Origin: DAOTWA01 sp963702935
GTDB lineage: Bacteria; Chloroflexota; Anaerolineae; Anaerolineales; Anaerolineaceae
Reading direction: 5' to 3'
DNA: 64,000 nucleotides
NCBI GenBank assembly: GCA_963702935.1
Contig: OY969772.1
Coordinates: 496,001 to 560,000, forward strand
The stretch's first letter is position 1; every line of letters starts with the position of its first letter. Of the stretch, positions 21,259 through 29,208 are shown in pieces. Both the position numbers and the translations under genes were made by a program. The notes beneath the pieces are model-generated. The model ran no database searches. It saw nothing but the letters and a program-made list of their open reading frames with translations, and was not told the origin of the DNA.

Positions 21259-21366
21259 GATGAGGCAACCAGGTAATCAGGCGAGGAGGCGATCAGGAGC
21301 AGCGAGGGCAGGTGCCCAGGCAGCTTTTCCTGATCCCTGGTTGCCTGATTGCCTCCTCGCCTCATT
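21259..21366. repeat. Octamer-repeat inverted array, locus 1
   Basis: Left arm units read roughly GATGAGGC-AACCAGGT-AATCAGGC-GAGGAGGC-GATCAGG. The right arm (21329-21366) carries the complements of the same units with two of them swapped in order. The arms can pair into a long imperfect hairpin. It ends about 30 nt before the promoter of the P-loop ATPase gene. Confidence 0.75.
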
Positions 21367-21396
21367 CCTTCTTCCCGAATTTCCCTTTTTTGCCTC

Positions 21397-21425
21397 TTGA
21401 CTTTTGCCTCGCCTTGCCCTATAAT
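21397..21425 (+). promoter_or_regulatory. Consensus sigma-70 promoter of the P-loop ATPase gene
   Basis: TTGACT (21397-21402) and TATAAT (21420-21425) are 17 nt apart. Transcription would begin near 21432, inside the LexA-type box. Confidence 0.8.
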
Positions 21426-21429
21426 GTTT

Positions 21430-21445
21430 TAGAACAAACGTTCTA
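21430..21445 (+). promoter_or_regulatory. LexA-type (SOS) operator candidate
   Basis: A perfect 16-nt inverted repeat, TAGAAC-AAAC-GTTCTA, lies just after the -10 box and contains GAAC-N4-GTTC, the core of the Gram-positive (DinR-type) LexA box. A repressor bound here would block transcription start. SOS control is inferred from the motif and its position. Confidence 0.65.
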
Positions 21446-21470
21446 GTAAGGCATAAAGGCAGGTAATCCA

Positions 21471-22286
21471 ATGGTAGATCAGCACATGCTCGAACTGGCA
21501 TTCGAAACCTATTCCCGGCTGCTCCCCGAATTGCAGGGGAAGGAGCCGCACCCGGCGCCCATCCTCTCTGACCCGCTGCAAGGAGAAGCCCGGCACGCGA
21601 ATTGCACCTCTCTGCAAGGATTGCCTCCTTGCGCCTTGCAGGTTGGGGTGTGTGATGATGGGCTGCCCTTCGTGCTCGACCTGGAAGACCCCACCAGCGG
21701 CTCCTTGCTGGTGACCGGCGAGCGGGGCAGCGGCAAGACGCGCTTATTGAAGGCCATGTTGGCCTCCGCCGTGGAGCTGAACCCGCCTTCGGCGCTGAGC
21801 TTCGCCGTGCTCAGCCTGTACCCCGAGGAATGGCAGACGTTCAGGGGCCGCAAGGGCTGCCGGGGCCTCTACCACTGGTTCGAGCAGGACGCCAGCCGCC
21901 TGCTGCTCGACCTGGCCGATCTGGGCGAGCTGCGCAGCCAGGTCAAGTTCCGCCACGACACGGCCTTCTTGCTGGTGGTGGACGACCTGGAGCCGGCCAC
22001 CGGGCTGGATTACGAGGTGCAGGCGAGCCTGCACTGGCTGCTCGAGAACGGGCCGGCAATGAAAATTTGGCCGCTGGTCGGCCTGGAAGCCGCCCGGGCC
22101 CTGCGCATGCCCTATTGGGTAGACGTCTTCCGCACGCGCATCCTGGGGCGCACCGCCGACCGCAATACGGCCAGCCATCTGGCGCTGCACCCGGTGGTGG
22201 GCGTCGAGCGGATGCAGCCCGGCGAGCAGTACCAGATCTGGTACGGGACGGAATGGTCAAATATCTGGCTGACAGGGCAGGCTTGA
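21471..22286 (+). CDS. P-loop ATPase, FtsK/RecA-like, putative SOS-regulated
   Basis: A 271-residue protein with Walker A GERGSGKT (about residues 83-90) and a hydrophobic Walker B strand, AFLLVVDDLE (about 163-172). There is no membrane segment and no recognisable DNA-binding domain, and it is much shorter than FtsK. The promoter and LexA-type box directly upstream suggest induction by DNA damage. A small gene follows 31 nt later and a strong terminator ends the unit. I recall similar ATPase-small-protein pairs near translesion polymerase genes in Chloroflexi, where the ATPase would play an ImuA-like role, but no polymerase gene is present here. Confidence 0.75.
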   Translation: MVDQHMLELAFETYSRLLPELQGKEPHPAPILSDPLQGEARHANCTSLQGLPPCALQVGVCDDGLPFVLDLEDPTSGSLLVTGERGSGKTRLLKAMLASAVELNPPSALSFAVLSLYPEEWQTFRGRKGCRGLYHWFEQDASRLLLDLADLGELRSQVKFRHDTAFLLVVDDLEPATGLDYEVQASLHWLLENGPAMKIWPLVGLEAARALRMPYWVDVFRTRILGRTADRNTASHLALHPVVGVERMQPGEQYQIWYGTEWSNIWLTGQA

Positions 22287-22317
22287 CCCCGCCCGCAGCC
22301 GACACGTGGAGGTTCGA

Positions 22318-22557
22318 ATGAATACGGGAATGTTATGGTTCGACAACGACCCCAAGGCCGACCTGACGGTCAAGATTTAACGCGCCGCAGACTACTATCG
22401 CAAGAAATACGGGCAGGCGCCCAACCTGTGCTTCGTGCATCCCAGCATGTTGACGGGCAGCGCCCCCAAAGCACCCGACAAGATCGAGGTACGCCCTAAC
22501 CGCTCGGTCTTACCCAACCATTTCTGGATCGGCACGCATTCCACTGTAACCGGCTAA
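22318..22557 (+). pseudogene. Small conserved protein interrupted by an in-frame TAA
   Basis: ATG 22318 follows a GTGGAGG ribosome site. The frame reads MNTGMLWFDNDPK and so on for 20 residues, meets TAA at 22378-22380, then continues as a normal-looking sequence (RAADYYRKKYGQ, CFVHPSM, NRSVLPNHFWIG) to TAA 22555-22557. A GAA or CAA codon changed by one base would explain the stop. The downstream segment has coding character throughout, so it was a 79-residue gene until recently or the base is a consensus error. It shares the promoter and terminator of the ATPase gene. Confidence 0.7.
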
Positions 22558-22610
22558 ATCCAAACGGCGGCGCCCTACGGGCGAAGTGTAACCCGCCGTT
22601 TCCTCTCTCC

Positions 22611-22645
22611 GCCCCACCGGGACTGTCTCCCCGGTGGGGCTTTTT
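22611..22645 (+). terminator. Rho-independent terminator of the ATPase unit
   Basis: Arms 22611-22621 and 22630-22640 form an 11-bp GC-rich stem followed at once by TTTTT. It ends just before the convergent ParB-like gene. Confidence 0.9.
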
Positions 22646-22647
22646 AT

Positions 22648-23652
22648 TCAGCCTTCTCCCTCGCCAGGGGCTTCTCCGTCCTCTTCCCCCTGCTCCCTGC
22701 CCGCTTCAGCCTCTTGCGTCTCGTCCCCCGTGCTCACGCGGCGAACCGCGCGCCTGAAGAACTTGCCGAGGCGCTTGAGGGGGCGCTGCGAATACTTCCT
22801 GGCGTAGTGGTCGGCGGCTTCGGCCAGGCTGACCTTGTCCTCGTGAGCCTCTTCCAGGTAGCGCTGGTGCTCGATGATCCACAGGTACAGGTCCGTCTCG
22901 GTACGCCCCGGGAACTCACGCAAGATGTTCCGCTCGCGGATAATGCTCACCAGGGGCAGGTAGACGTTGTCGTACCAGGAAGTCACCGCCTCCTCGTAAG
23001 GCACTTCGCCGTTGCGCTGCACGCCCAGGTACCAGCGGTGCACGCTGATGTGCTCGAGCAGGCGGTCGTAATCGCCGGGCTGCGAGAACTCGATGTTGGC
23101 GTCCGGACGCAGATCCTGGATGTGCGTGTAAAGCAGGAAATTCGCCTGCTCTTGCTTGCGAATGAGGTCGCTGAGCTCGGTATCGGTCGTGACCGGCACA
23201 GGCACGTCGATCTCGATCACCACGGCGTCGATGAAGCTCTGCCCCTTCTCGCGCGCCACCGAGACGCGGTGGTTGCCGTCTTTCACGTAATAGGTCTCAC
23301 CGACCTTATACAGCTCGATGGGAGGCAGGACCACGTCTTCCAGGTGAGCGATGTCCACGCTCATCCAGCGATCGCGGGTAAAGGTCTGGCGTGGCAGGAA
23401 AGCCCGGTCGAAGTCCTGGTAACGGTTGACGCTGCCGATCACCTGGTCGAGCGGCACCTCTTTCAGGCCGATGTAGTGTTGTCCTTGCACGGGCAGGCGC
23501 TTGCGCACTTCATCGAAGGGCAGCAGATGGTTGCTACGCTGGGTCAGCCAGCTCAGCACGTCATTGCGGAAACCTTTGAAACGGGCGCGGTCGAAGTCTT
23601 GCTTGGCGATAGCGCTAAAGAAAGCATTCTTCCTATCGGAATTTTCATTCAT
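22648..23652 (-). CDS. ParB/sulfiredoxin-like nuclease-fold regulator (DUF4032-like)
   Basis: A 334-residue protein. Residues 30-130 include IGLKEVPLDQVIGSV, DFDRAFLPR and VKDGNHRVSVAR, the ParB-type motif seen in transcriptional-regulator annotations of DUF4032 proteins. The C-terminus is acidic and low-complexity (EAEAGREQGEEDGEA). ATG 23652 is preferred among three nearby ATGs because AGGGG lies 8 nt upstream. It begins 14 nt after the phosphoesterase stop, so the two are likely co-transcribed. Whether it binds DNA is unknown. Confidence 0.75.
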   Translation of the reverse strand: MNENSDRKNAFFSAIAKQDFDRARFKGFRNDVLSWLTQRSNHLLPFDEVRKRLPVQGQHYIGLKEVPLDQVIGSVNRYQDFDRAFLPRQTFTRDRWMSVDIAHLEDVVLPPIELYKVGETYYVKDGNHRVSVAREKGQSFIDAVVIEIDVPVPVTTDTELSDLIRKQEQANFLLYTHIQDLRPDANIEFSQPGDYDRLLEHISVHRWYLGVQRNGEVPYEEAVTSWYDNVYLPLVSIIRERNILREFPGRTETDLYLWIIEHQRYLEEAHEDKVSLAEAADHYARKYSQRPLKRLGKFFRRAVRRVSTGDETQEAEAGREQGEEDGEAPGEGEG

Positions 23653-23666
23653 GGGCATCGCCCCTT

Positions 23667-24335
23667 TCACAGCCGGGCGGGCGCCTTGAAGGGCAGCCGG
23701 CGGGCCGACGTGGGCGTAATTTCTGTCTCACGGAAACCACACGTGTTGACCACGTGGGTTGCTCCGAACAGGGTCTCCGTGACCGTATCCGAGCGATAGA
23801 TGTGGACGTGGCCGTGAAAATGGTATTTGGGCCTGAACACCTTATCCAGCCAGCGGAAGGCCTTGATGCCCTGGTGCGGGCGGTCCTCCATATCCTGGAT
23901 GTGCCAGGGGGGAGCATGGCTCACGAAGACGTCCAGGTAGCGGCCGAAGCGCAGCCGGTTGAGGAACAGGGTGGGAACGAGCGAGAAGACCAGCGACCAC
24001 ATCTCGGCTTGCGAATATTGATAGGGGCCAAAATTATACTGCAAACTGCCCTCGATGCCCGCCAGCAGCAGGCCGTTGTAGCGCACGCTGCGATGGTGCA
24101 GGTCGACGGCGCCCAACGGAGCGCTGCGCGAGCCTTCGGCGCCGTATTCGGTCTGGTTCATGTGGTTGCCGCGCACGTAATAGAGCGGCACGTCCAACAT
24201 GCTGACGATGTATTCCAGGTAGAAATAGGGCAGGTCGCCGCAGCTAATGACCAGGTCCACGTCCCCAAAGCGCTTGCGGATGTTCGGGCTGTAGATAAAA
24301 GCGATCTCAATATCCGAGATGGAGAGGATCTTCAC
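23667..24335 (-). CDS. Calcineurin-like metallophosphoesterase
   Basis: A 222-residue phosphoesterase. Motifs in order are SDIE (family D-x-H; the His is Glu here), CGDLPYF, VRGNHMN, FVSHAPPWH and FHGHVH, giving most dimetal ligands. Such enzymes hydrolyse phosphomono- or diesters including cyclic nucleotides and Nudix-type substrates. The missing His in the first motif may lower metal affinity at one site. It is upstream of the ParB-like gene on the same strand. Confidence 0.87.
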   Translation of the reverse strand: MKILSISDIEIAFIYSPNIRKRFGDVDLVISCGDLPYFYLEYIVSMLDVPLYYVRGNHMNQTEYGAEGSRSAPLGAVDLHHRSVRYNGLLLAGIEGSLQYNFGPYQYSQAEMWSLVFSLVPTLFLNRLRFGRYLDVFVSHAPPWHIQDMEDRPHQGIKAFRWLDKVFRPKYHFHGHVHIYRSDTVTETLFGATHVVNTCGFRETEITPTSARRLPFKAPARL

Positions 24336-24350
24336 AAGGGTATTGTAATA

Positions 24351-24420
24351 CAGGGATCAGGGAACAGGCAACCAGGGATCAGGAGCAAGTGGGCAGGGAC
24401 CAGTAGGCAGGGAATTGGGG
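24351..24420. repeat. Octamer-repeat array, locus 2
   Basis: Units of the CAACCAGG / GATCAGG type are strung together (CAGGGATCAGGGAACAGG, CAACCAGGGATCAGG, then looser copies). It lies in the 305-nt gap between the divergent phosphoesterase and CPBP genes; the rest of that gap shows no supported gene. Confidence 0.65.
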
Positions 24421-24640
24421 AGGCGAGTGGTATTCCGATCCAAAAGGATCGCTCGATATGGCTACCCGTCTACCATTGTCGGCGTAGAAAAACATGGATC
24501 ATGCTAAAATGGTATTGTGGACTGGCGGGGATAGGCCGATAGATTTAGATGAGTTGAACCGGGCTTTGGCATAAACTCTGGTTACTACCGCAATCCTTAA
24601 TTTGTCGGGCGGCGCCTTCCGCCACCAGGAGAGTCCAGGG

Positions 24641-25406
24641 ATGGATACAATCTCCCATAGGTTGGCCCCCCTCCCTTTGTGGAAAGCTGTCCTGCTCTTC
24701 GTCGCCACTTCCGCTCCCATCTACGCAGGTGTATATCACTTCATCCCGGTTCTGGAAAATCGCGGGCTTACCTTCCTATCCAGTTATCTGATCTGCTTCT
24801 ACCCCACGTTTGCAGGGATGCTCTTGCTCGCTCTCATTTTGTATTGGCGAGAAGGCAATTCGCTCTCGTGGGGCGTTTTCAAGTCGCGCTACAGGCTCTA
24901 CGCTGTCAAGGGAAGAACTTGGATCTGGGTTGCGGGCCTGTTCACGTTTGGAATAGCGGCATCCTTCGGCCTCTCGTTTACCGGGAAATGGCTTGCATCC
25001 TTCCCGCTCTTCACCCCGCCGAACTTCTTGCCATCGGAGATCAACCCGCTAAGCGCAGCAATCCCTGGCACATTCATGGGCACATCCGTACACGGCCAAT
25101 GGGGCTACGCCGTGGCGTACTTCCTGGGATGGTTATGCAACATCCTTGGGGAGGAGCTCCTCTGGCGCGGGTTCATGCTTCCCCGTCAAGAGGTAAGCTA
25201 CGGCCGATGGGCCTGGCTCGTTCACGGCGTCCTATGGGACCGGGTGGCACTTCTTCTGGAAGTGGAATTTTATCTCCCTTCTCCCCATCACTTTGGGGCT
25301 ATCCTTCGCAGTTCAAAGGACCAGGAATACCACCGTGGCGATCCTGGCGCACGGCCTGGCGAACTTGATCCCGCTGATTGGGCTGGCCGTTTACATCCTC
25401 ACCTGA
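24641..25406 (+). CDS. CPBP-family intramembrane metalloprotease, one frameshift
   Basis: Corrected length is about 254 residues with multiple membrane helices. Catalytic motifs are EELLWRG (motif 1), a W-H pair in DRWHFFWKW after removing one G from the GGG run at 25242-25244, and AHGLANLIP (motif with H-x3-N). The corrected frame ends in GLAVYILT at TGA 25404-25406; the uncorrected frame runs on into an unrelated hydrophilic tail. CPBP (Rce1/Abi-like) proteases cleave membrane substrates or act in bacteriocin self-immunity. ATG 24641 follows an AGGAGAG site. Confidence 0.85.
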
Positions 25407-25575
25407 ATTGCATACCCGGGCGCCGCCCAACACTGGCTCCAGTGAACAGCGGCCTCGACACCCACGATTGCAGCTCGTTTGCCAAAATTACGCGATAATC
25501 GAGAAGGAGTTCCGCCCGCCCCATTGCCATTGCTGAGCCAATCTATCAGATCGCACAAATTAGAGGACCCAATTC

Positions 25576-26133
25576 ATGAAAGCTGCTTTGGTGGTGTTCG
25601 ACCGCATGACCTCCCTGGATTTCGTCGGCTTCTACGACCCCATCACGCGCCTGAAGTCCATGAGGATTATGGACGATTTCGAATGGCGCATCTGCGCGTT
25701 AACGCCACAGGTAACCGATGATCGGGGGCTTCATATCGATGCCGACGAGGTTGGCGGGCGCCTGGATGCCTACGACCTGCTTTTTGTGCCCGGTGGCTTG
25801 GGTAGCCGCAGCCTCCAGCACGATCGCAATTTCATCGATTGGCTCAAATCTGCTGAGCCTGTGCCGCTGAAGGTCTCGGTATGCACCGGCGCGCTGCTCT
25901 TGGGAGCGGCGGGGTTTCTGCAAGGCCGGCGCGCGACCACCCATCCAGGCGCCTACAAGGAGCTGGAACCCTACTGCGGCGTGGTGGTGCCCGAAAGGGT
26001 GGTCGATGAAGGAGACATCATCACCGCGCGGGGCGTTTCCTCTGCTATCGACCTGGGTCTGTATCTGGTGCGGAGATTGGCAGGCGCCGAAGCGCGTGAA
26101 CGCATCGCCGCGCAGATGGATTATCCATACTAA
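25576..26133 (+). CDS. DJ-1/PfpI-family protein, isonitrile hydratase-like
   Basis: A 185-residue glutamine-amidotransferase-like protein. The nucleophile elbow SVCTGALLLGAAG carries the catalytic cysteine, followed by RRATTHPGAY and ITARGVSSAIDLGLYLV, which match the isonitrile hydratase/AraC-N-terminal branch of the family. Length is typical for a single-domain member. It stands alone on the plus strand between the CPBP gene and a convergent GGDEF gene. Substrate is uncertain; a glyoxalase or deglycase role cannot be excluded. Confidence 0.87.
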   Translation: MKAALVVFDRMTSLDFVGFYDPITRLKSMRIMDDFEWRICALTPQVTDDRGLHIDADEVGGRLDAYDLLFVPGGLGSRSLQHDRNFIDWLKSAEPVPLKVSVCTGALLLGAAGFLQGRRATTHPGAYKELEPYCGVVVPERVVDEGDIITARGVSSAIDLGLYLVRRLAGAEARERIAAQMDYPY

Positions 26134-26142
26134 AAGCAACCA

Positions 26143-26177
26143 GGCGCTCAGGGAACAGGCAGTCCGGGATCAGGCAA
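26143..26177. repeat. Octamer-repeat array, locus 3 (short)
   Basis: Three to four degenerate units (CAACCAGG, GGAACAGG, GGATCAGG) lie between the convergent DJ-1 and GGDEF genes. Confidence 0.55.
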
Positions 26178-26210
26178 ATTCACGGAATCAATCGTTGGGC
26201 TGGCAAAAAA

Positions 26211-27410
26211 CTAATATCGTACGCAATTGCGGCCCGCAGATTTGGCCCGATACAGAGCAGCGTCCGCCCTGGCGAAGATGCTCTGCACGTCTGTGCTCGT
26301 CGTAATCCGTCCAGTCGCCACACCGGCGCTAATACTGACGTAAATCGAGATAGGCGAGGCCGCATGGGGAATCAATAGATCCTGGACTGCTTTAAGGATG
26401 CGTTCTGCGAAGCGCTCGGCCGTTGGAAGATCACATCCGGGCAACACGGCCACGAACTCCTCGCCGCCGAAGCGCACCACCAGGTCGGCGCTACGGCGGG
26501 CGGATTTGGCCAGAACGATAGCGATCTGCCGCAGACATTCGTCCCCCATGGGATGGCCATAATAGTTGTTGTAAAGCTTAAAGTGATCCACGTCGAACAT
26601 GACGATCGCCAGTTGATTCGTTGCCGGCTTTTGCAGCAGCAAATCCAGGTATTCGGTAAGCTCACGCCGGTTGGCCAGGCCGGTCAGCGGATCGATATGA
26701 GAGAGCTCCATCAATTTATTGTTGCGGTCACTGAGGACCGCCCCGTGGATTCTCTCGCGCAGGTTGAGCAAATAACTGCGGCGATGATCCTGTTCGAGTT
26801 TATAGTTGGCGAATAGCGACAATGCGACGGTGGAGAGCAGAACGACGATGTTGTTGATCTGGGTTATGGGAAGGGAGCCGAGAGTCGCCAGGGTTACCGT
26901 GGAATAGACCGCCATCATCACCAGGGACGCCGCCACCGCGTACCAGAAACGCAGTTGCAGCACGATATTGCCGAACATGATCACCAGGATCAGGCCGTAG
27001 ATATAGTAAGAGGCGTTTGGCTCCCGACTTAGCCCAAGTAAGTAGATCAGGCCGGCGCCGCCGGCCAATGTCACGGCCATTCCGGCGCCCTCTCTGAGCT
27101 GCGGAGAGAGCCCGCGATACTGAGCCGCCATGACCAAAAGCGTCAAAGGCGTGACGATGCCGAGGCGAATGATAAGCGCAGCCTTGATGATGTCTGGGAC
27201 CATGGAGTAGTCCGAGAACAAAAAAAGATCGTAGGTCAAGACCGCGATCATGCCGGCGACGATCATGTGGCGAACGCGAGCAACGCTGGTTTCTCGTTCA
27301 AAAATATCTTCGAGGGGGGCAGGAAACCGCAGCCAACGGAAGCCACGTCTCAGCGTTTCTTCCACGATCATCGCCACCGCGGGCAACTCCTGCTCAGGAA
27401 GTTCTACCAT
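26211..27410 (-). CDS. Membrane-bound diguanylate cyclase
   Basis: A 399-residue protein with about six N-terminal membrane helices (about residues 48-215) and a C-terminal GGDEF domain (about 240-395). The active site is GGEEF, and an RxxD inhibitory site (RSAD) lies five residues upstream, so c-di-GMP synthesis with product inhibition is expected. DPLTGLANRRE opens the catalytic domain. The membrane part is MASE-like in organisation but was not assigned to a named class. It is monocistronic; octamer repeats flank both ends. Confidence 0.92.
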   Translation of the reverse strand: MVELPEQELPAVAMIVEETLRRGFRWLRFPAPLEDIFERETSVARVRHMIVAGMIAVLTYDLFLFSDYSMVPDIIKAALIIRLGIVTPLTLLVMAAQYRGLSPQLREGAGMAVTLAGGAGLIYLLGLSREPNASYYIYGLILVIMFGNIVLQLRFWYAVAASLVMMAVYSTVTLATLGSLPITQINNIVVLLSTVALSLFANYKLEQDHRRSYLLNLRERIHGAVLSDRNNKLMELSHIDPLTGLANRRELTEYLDLLLQKPATNQLAIVMFDVDHFKLYNNYYGHPMGDECLRQIAIVLAKSARRSADLVVRFGGEEFVAVLPGCDLPTAERFAERILKAVQDLLIPHAASPISIYVSISAGVATGRITTSTDVQSIFARADAALYRAKSAGRNCVRY

Positions 27411-27451
27411 AGAATTCGTCGACGCTTATTCTTTCGGTTCTGGCCGTACCC

Positions 27452-27535
27452 ATCCTGATTGCCTGATCCCCGATCGCCTCGTTGCCTGCACTACTACTGT
27501 CCACTGATTACTGACTACCGTCCACTGCCCCCTGT
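27452..27535. repeat. Octamer-repeat array, locus 4
   Basis: Units such as CCTGATTG-CCTGATCC-CCGATCGCC and looser GTCCACTG / ATTACTGA units are read on the plus strand. The array overlaps the last codons of acpS, so the C-terminal tail of that protein (GEQGAVDGSQ) is encoded by repeat sequence. Confidence 0.6.
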
Positions 27536-27906
27536 TCTCCCGCCGCCACGGCCACGGCGATGGCCTGCGTGTCCGAATCGGTAATGCTCACCGACCAGGC
27601 GGTCAGGCCCAGGCGCTCGGCCACCACCTTCGCCAGCCCGTACAGGCTGAGGATGGGCTCGCCCCACGGCCCGCTGGTAACCTCGATGTCCTGCCAGTGT
27701 ACCCGCCCGATGCCCGTGCCGAGCGCCTTGGAGACGGCCTCCTTGGCGGCAAAATGCCCGGCCAGCGCCTGGAAGTCCCCCACATCGATCTCGGCCAGCT
27801 CGCGCGGCGTGTACACACGCCGGATGAAGCGCTCACGGATGTGGGGGTTGACCTGTTCCAGGCGCCCGATCTCCACCAGGTCAACCCCTGTACGCAGCGT
27901 CAGCAT
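27508..27906 (-). CDS. acpS: Holo-[acyl-carrier-protein] synthase
   Basis: A 132-residue phosphopantetheinyl transferase that moves 4'-phosphopantetheine from CoA to apo-ACP. The GVDLVEIGR motif is near the N-terminus and FAAKEAVSKALGTG holds the magnesium and CoA residues. SVSITDSDTQAIAVAV is the usual C-terminal strand; the final dozen residues come from an octamer repeat and are probably not conserved. It starts 6 nt after the M16-like gene ends, so it is translated as part of the peptidase unit. Confidence 0.95.
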   Translation of the reverse strand: MLTLRTGVDLVEIGRLEQVNPHIRERFIRRVYTPRELAEIDVGDFQALAGHFAAKEAVSKALGTGIGRVHWQDIEVTSGPWGEPILSLYGLAKVVAERLGLTAWSVSITDSDTQAIAVAVAAGEQGAVDGSQ

Positions 27907-27912
27907 CCGGCC

Positions 27913-29208
27913 TCAGCTATCCAGCTCCGGGCCGGCGCTGGAGATGGCCAGGCAATCCGGGTGCAGGTAGCGGCGCGCCGTCTCGAGCACCTGCTCTGGG
28001 GTGACGGCCTGCACCAGGCCGGGGTAGAGGCGGTAGTAATCCAGTCCCAGGTTGTAACGCTCCAGGTTGAGGATGGCGCTGACCATGCCGGCGTTCGACT
28101 CCAGCGAAAGCGGCAGCCGCCCGATGTAATTGGCCTGCGAATCGCTCAGCTCTTCGTCCGAGACCGGCTCCTTGACGAAGCGGCGGATCTCGCTCTCGAT
28201 CAGCTCGATGGCCTTCGCCAGGTTGGCCGGGTCTACCCCCGCCGAGACTTCCCACGAGCCGGGGCCAACGCCCGCGTTCAGGCTGGTGTAAGCGTAATAG
28301 GCCAGGCCAGAGCGCTCGCGCACCACGTCGCCAATGCGCCCCATCATACCGAACTGCCCCAAGACGCTGTTGCCCAGCGAGGCCGACATGTAGTCGGGAG
28401 AGCGCCGGTGGGGGCCGACCACGCCCATCACCAGGTCCGTCTGGCTCTTGCCGGCGATGGGCACGTGCTTGCGGGTAGTTTGCGCTATGGGCTGCAGGGC
28501 GGGCAAAGCGGGCGGATCAAGCTGCGCGGGGTTGCGCCAGCCGCCCAGCGCCTCCGCTACCAGGTCGACGACCTGCTGCACGCCGACTCCGCCCACCACC
28601 GCGATCACCGCGCCTCGCGGGCCGTAATGGGCGCGGTGGAACTCCACCAGGTCCTCACGGGTGATGGCCTGAATCGTCTCCGGGTAACCGTCTTCCGGAC
28701 GGCGGTAGGGGTGGCCGGCGTAAATGATCTGGTCGAAGGTCAAAGAGGCCATCTCGCCGGTATCCTGGGCGCGGATGGCCAGGCCGGTAAGGATCTGCGC
28801 GCGCAGGCGCTCCAACTGCTCGGCCGGGAACACGGGCTGCTGCAGCGTTTCCGCCAGCAGCTCCAGGATCAGCGGCAGGTCTTCCGCCAGGGAGCGCCCG
28901 TTGAAGCCGGTGGTGTGCACGCCCGAAGAAACGCTCAGGGCGGCTCCTGCCGATTCGAGCGTATCGTAAATCTGCTGGAAATTGCGCCTGGCCGTGCCGC
29001 GCATCAGTCCCATGGCGGTGAAATCCGCCAAGCCCAGCTTCTCGTCCGGATCGCTCAATCCACCGGCGGGCACAAAGCCGCCGATCACTACGGAAGGGCT
29101 GTTGAAATTGGACCGGGTCAGCACGACGATCCCGTTGGGGAGCTCCACGCGGGTGATGTCGTCCGCGCCGGGGAGAGCGTGGAGGTGTTCGGGGGTAAGG
29201 GTGTTCAT
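27913..29208 (-). CDS. M16-family peptidase-like protein, non-catalytic subunit
   Basis: A 431-residue protein of the M16 fold with two peptidase-like halves. It lacks the HxxEH zinc motif: the corresponding region reads GLADFTAMGLMRG. A C-terminal-half R/Y pair (VRERSGLAYYAYTS) is kept, as in regulatory M16B subunits. Its ATG overlaps the TGA of the catalytic partner (ATGA), so the two chains are made together and likely form a heterodimer enclosing short peptides. Confidence 0.92.
   Translation of the reverse strand: MNTLTPEHLHALPGADDITRVELPNGIVVLTRSNFNSPSVVIGGFVPAGGLSDPDEKLGLADFTAMGLMRGTARRNFQQIYDTLESAGAALSVSSGVHTTGFNGRSLAEDLPLILELLAETLQQPVFPAEQLERLRAQILTGLAIRAQDTGEMASLTFDQIIYAGHPYRRPEDGYPETIQAITREDLVEFHRAHYGPRGAVIAVVGGVGVQQVVDLVAEALGGWRNPAQLDPPALPALQPIAQTTRKHVPIAGKSQTDLVMGVVGPHRRSPDYMSASLGNSVLGQFGMMGRIGDVVRERSGLAYYAYTSLNAGVGPGSWEVSAGVDPANLAKAIELIESEIRRFVKEPVSDEELSDSQANYIGRLPLSLESNAGMVSAILNLERYNLGLDYYRLYPGLVQAVTPEQVLETARRYLHPDCLAISSAGPELDS

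Noticed and set aside
21259..21366. CRISPR array
   Set aside because: Units are 8 nt, degenerate and directly adjacent with no unique spacers; no cas gene is present.
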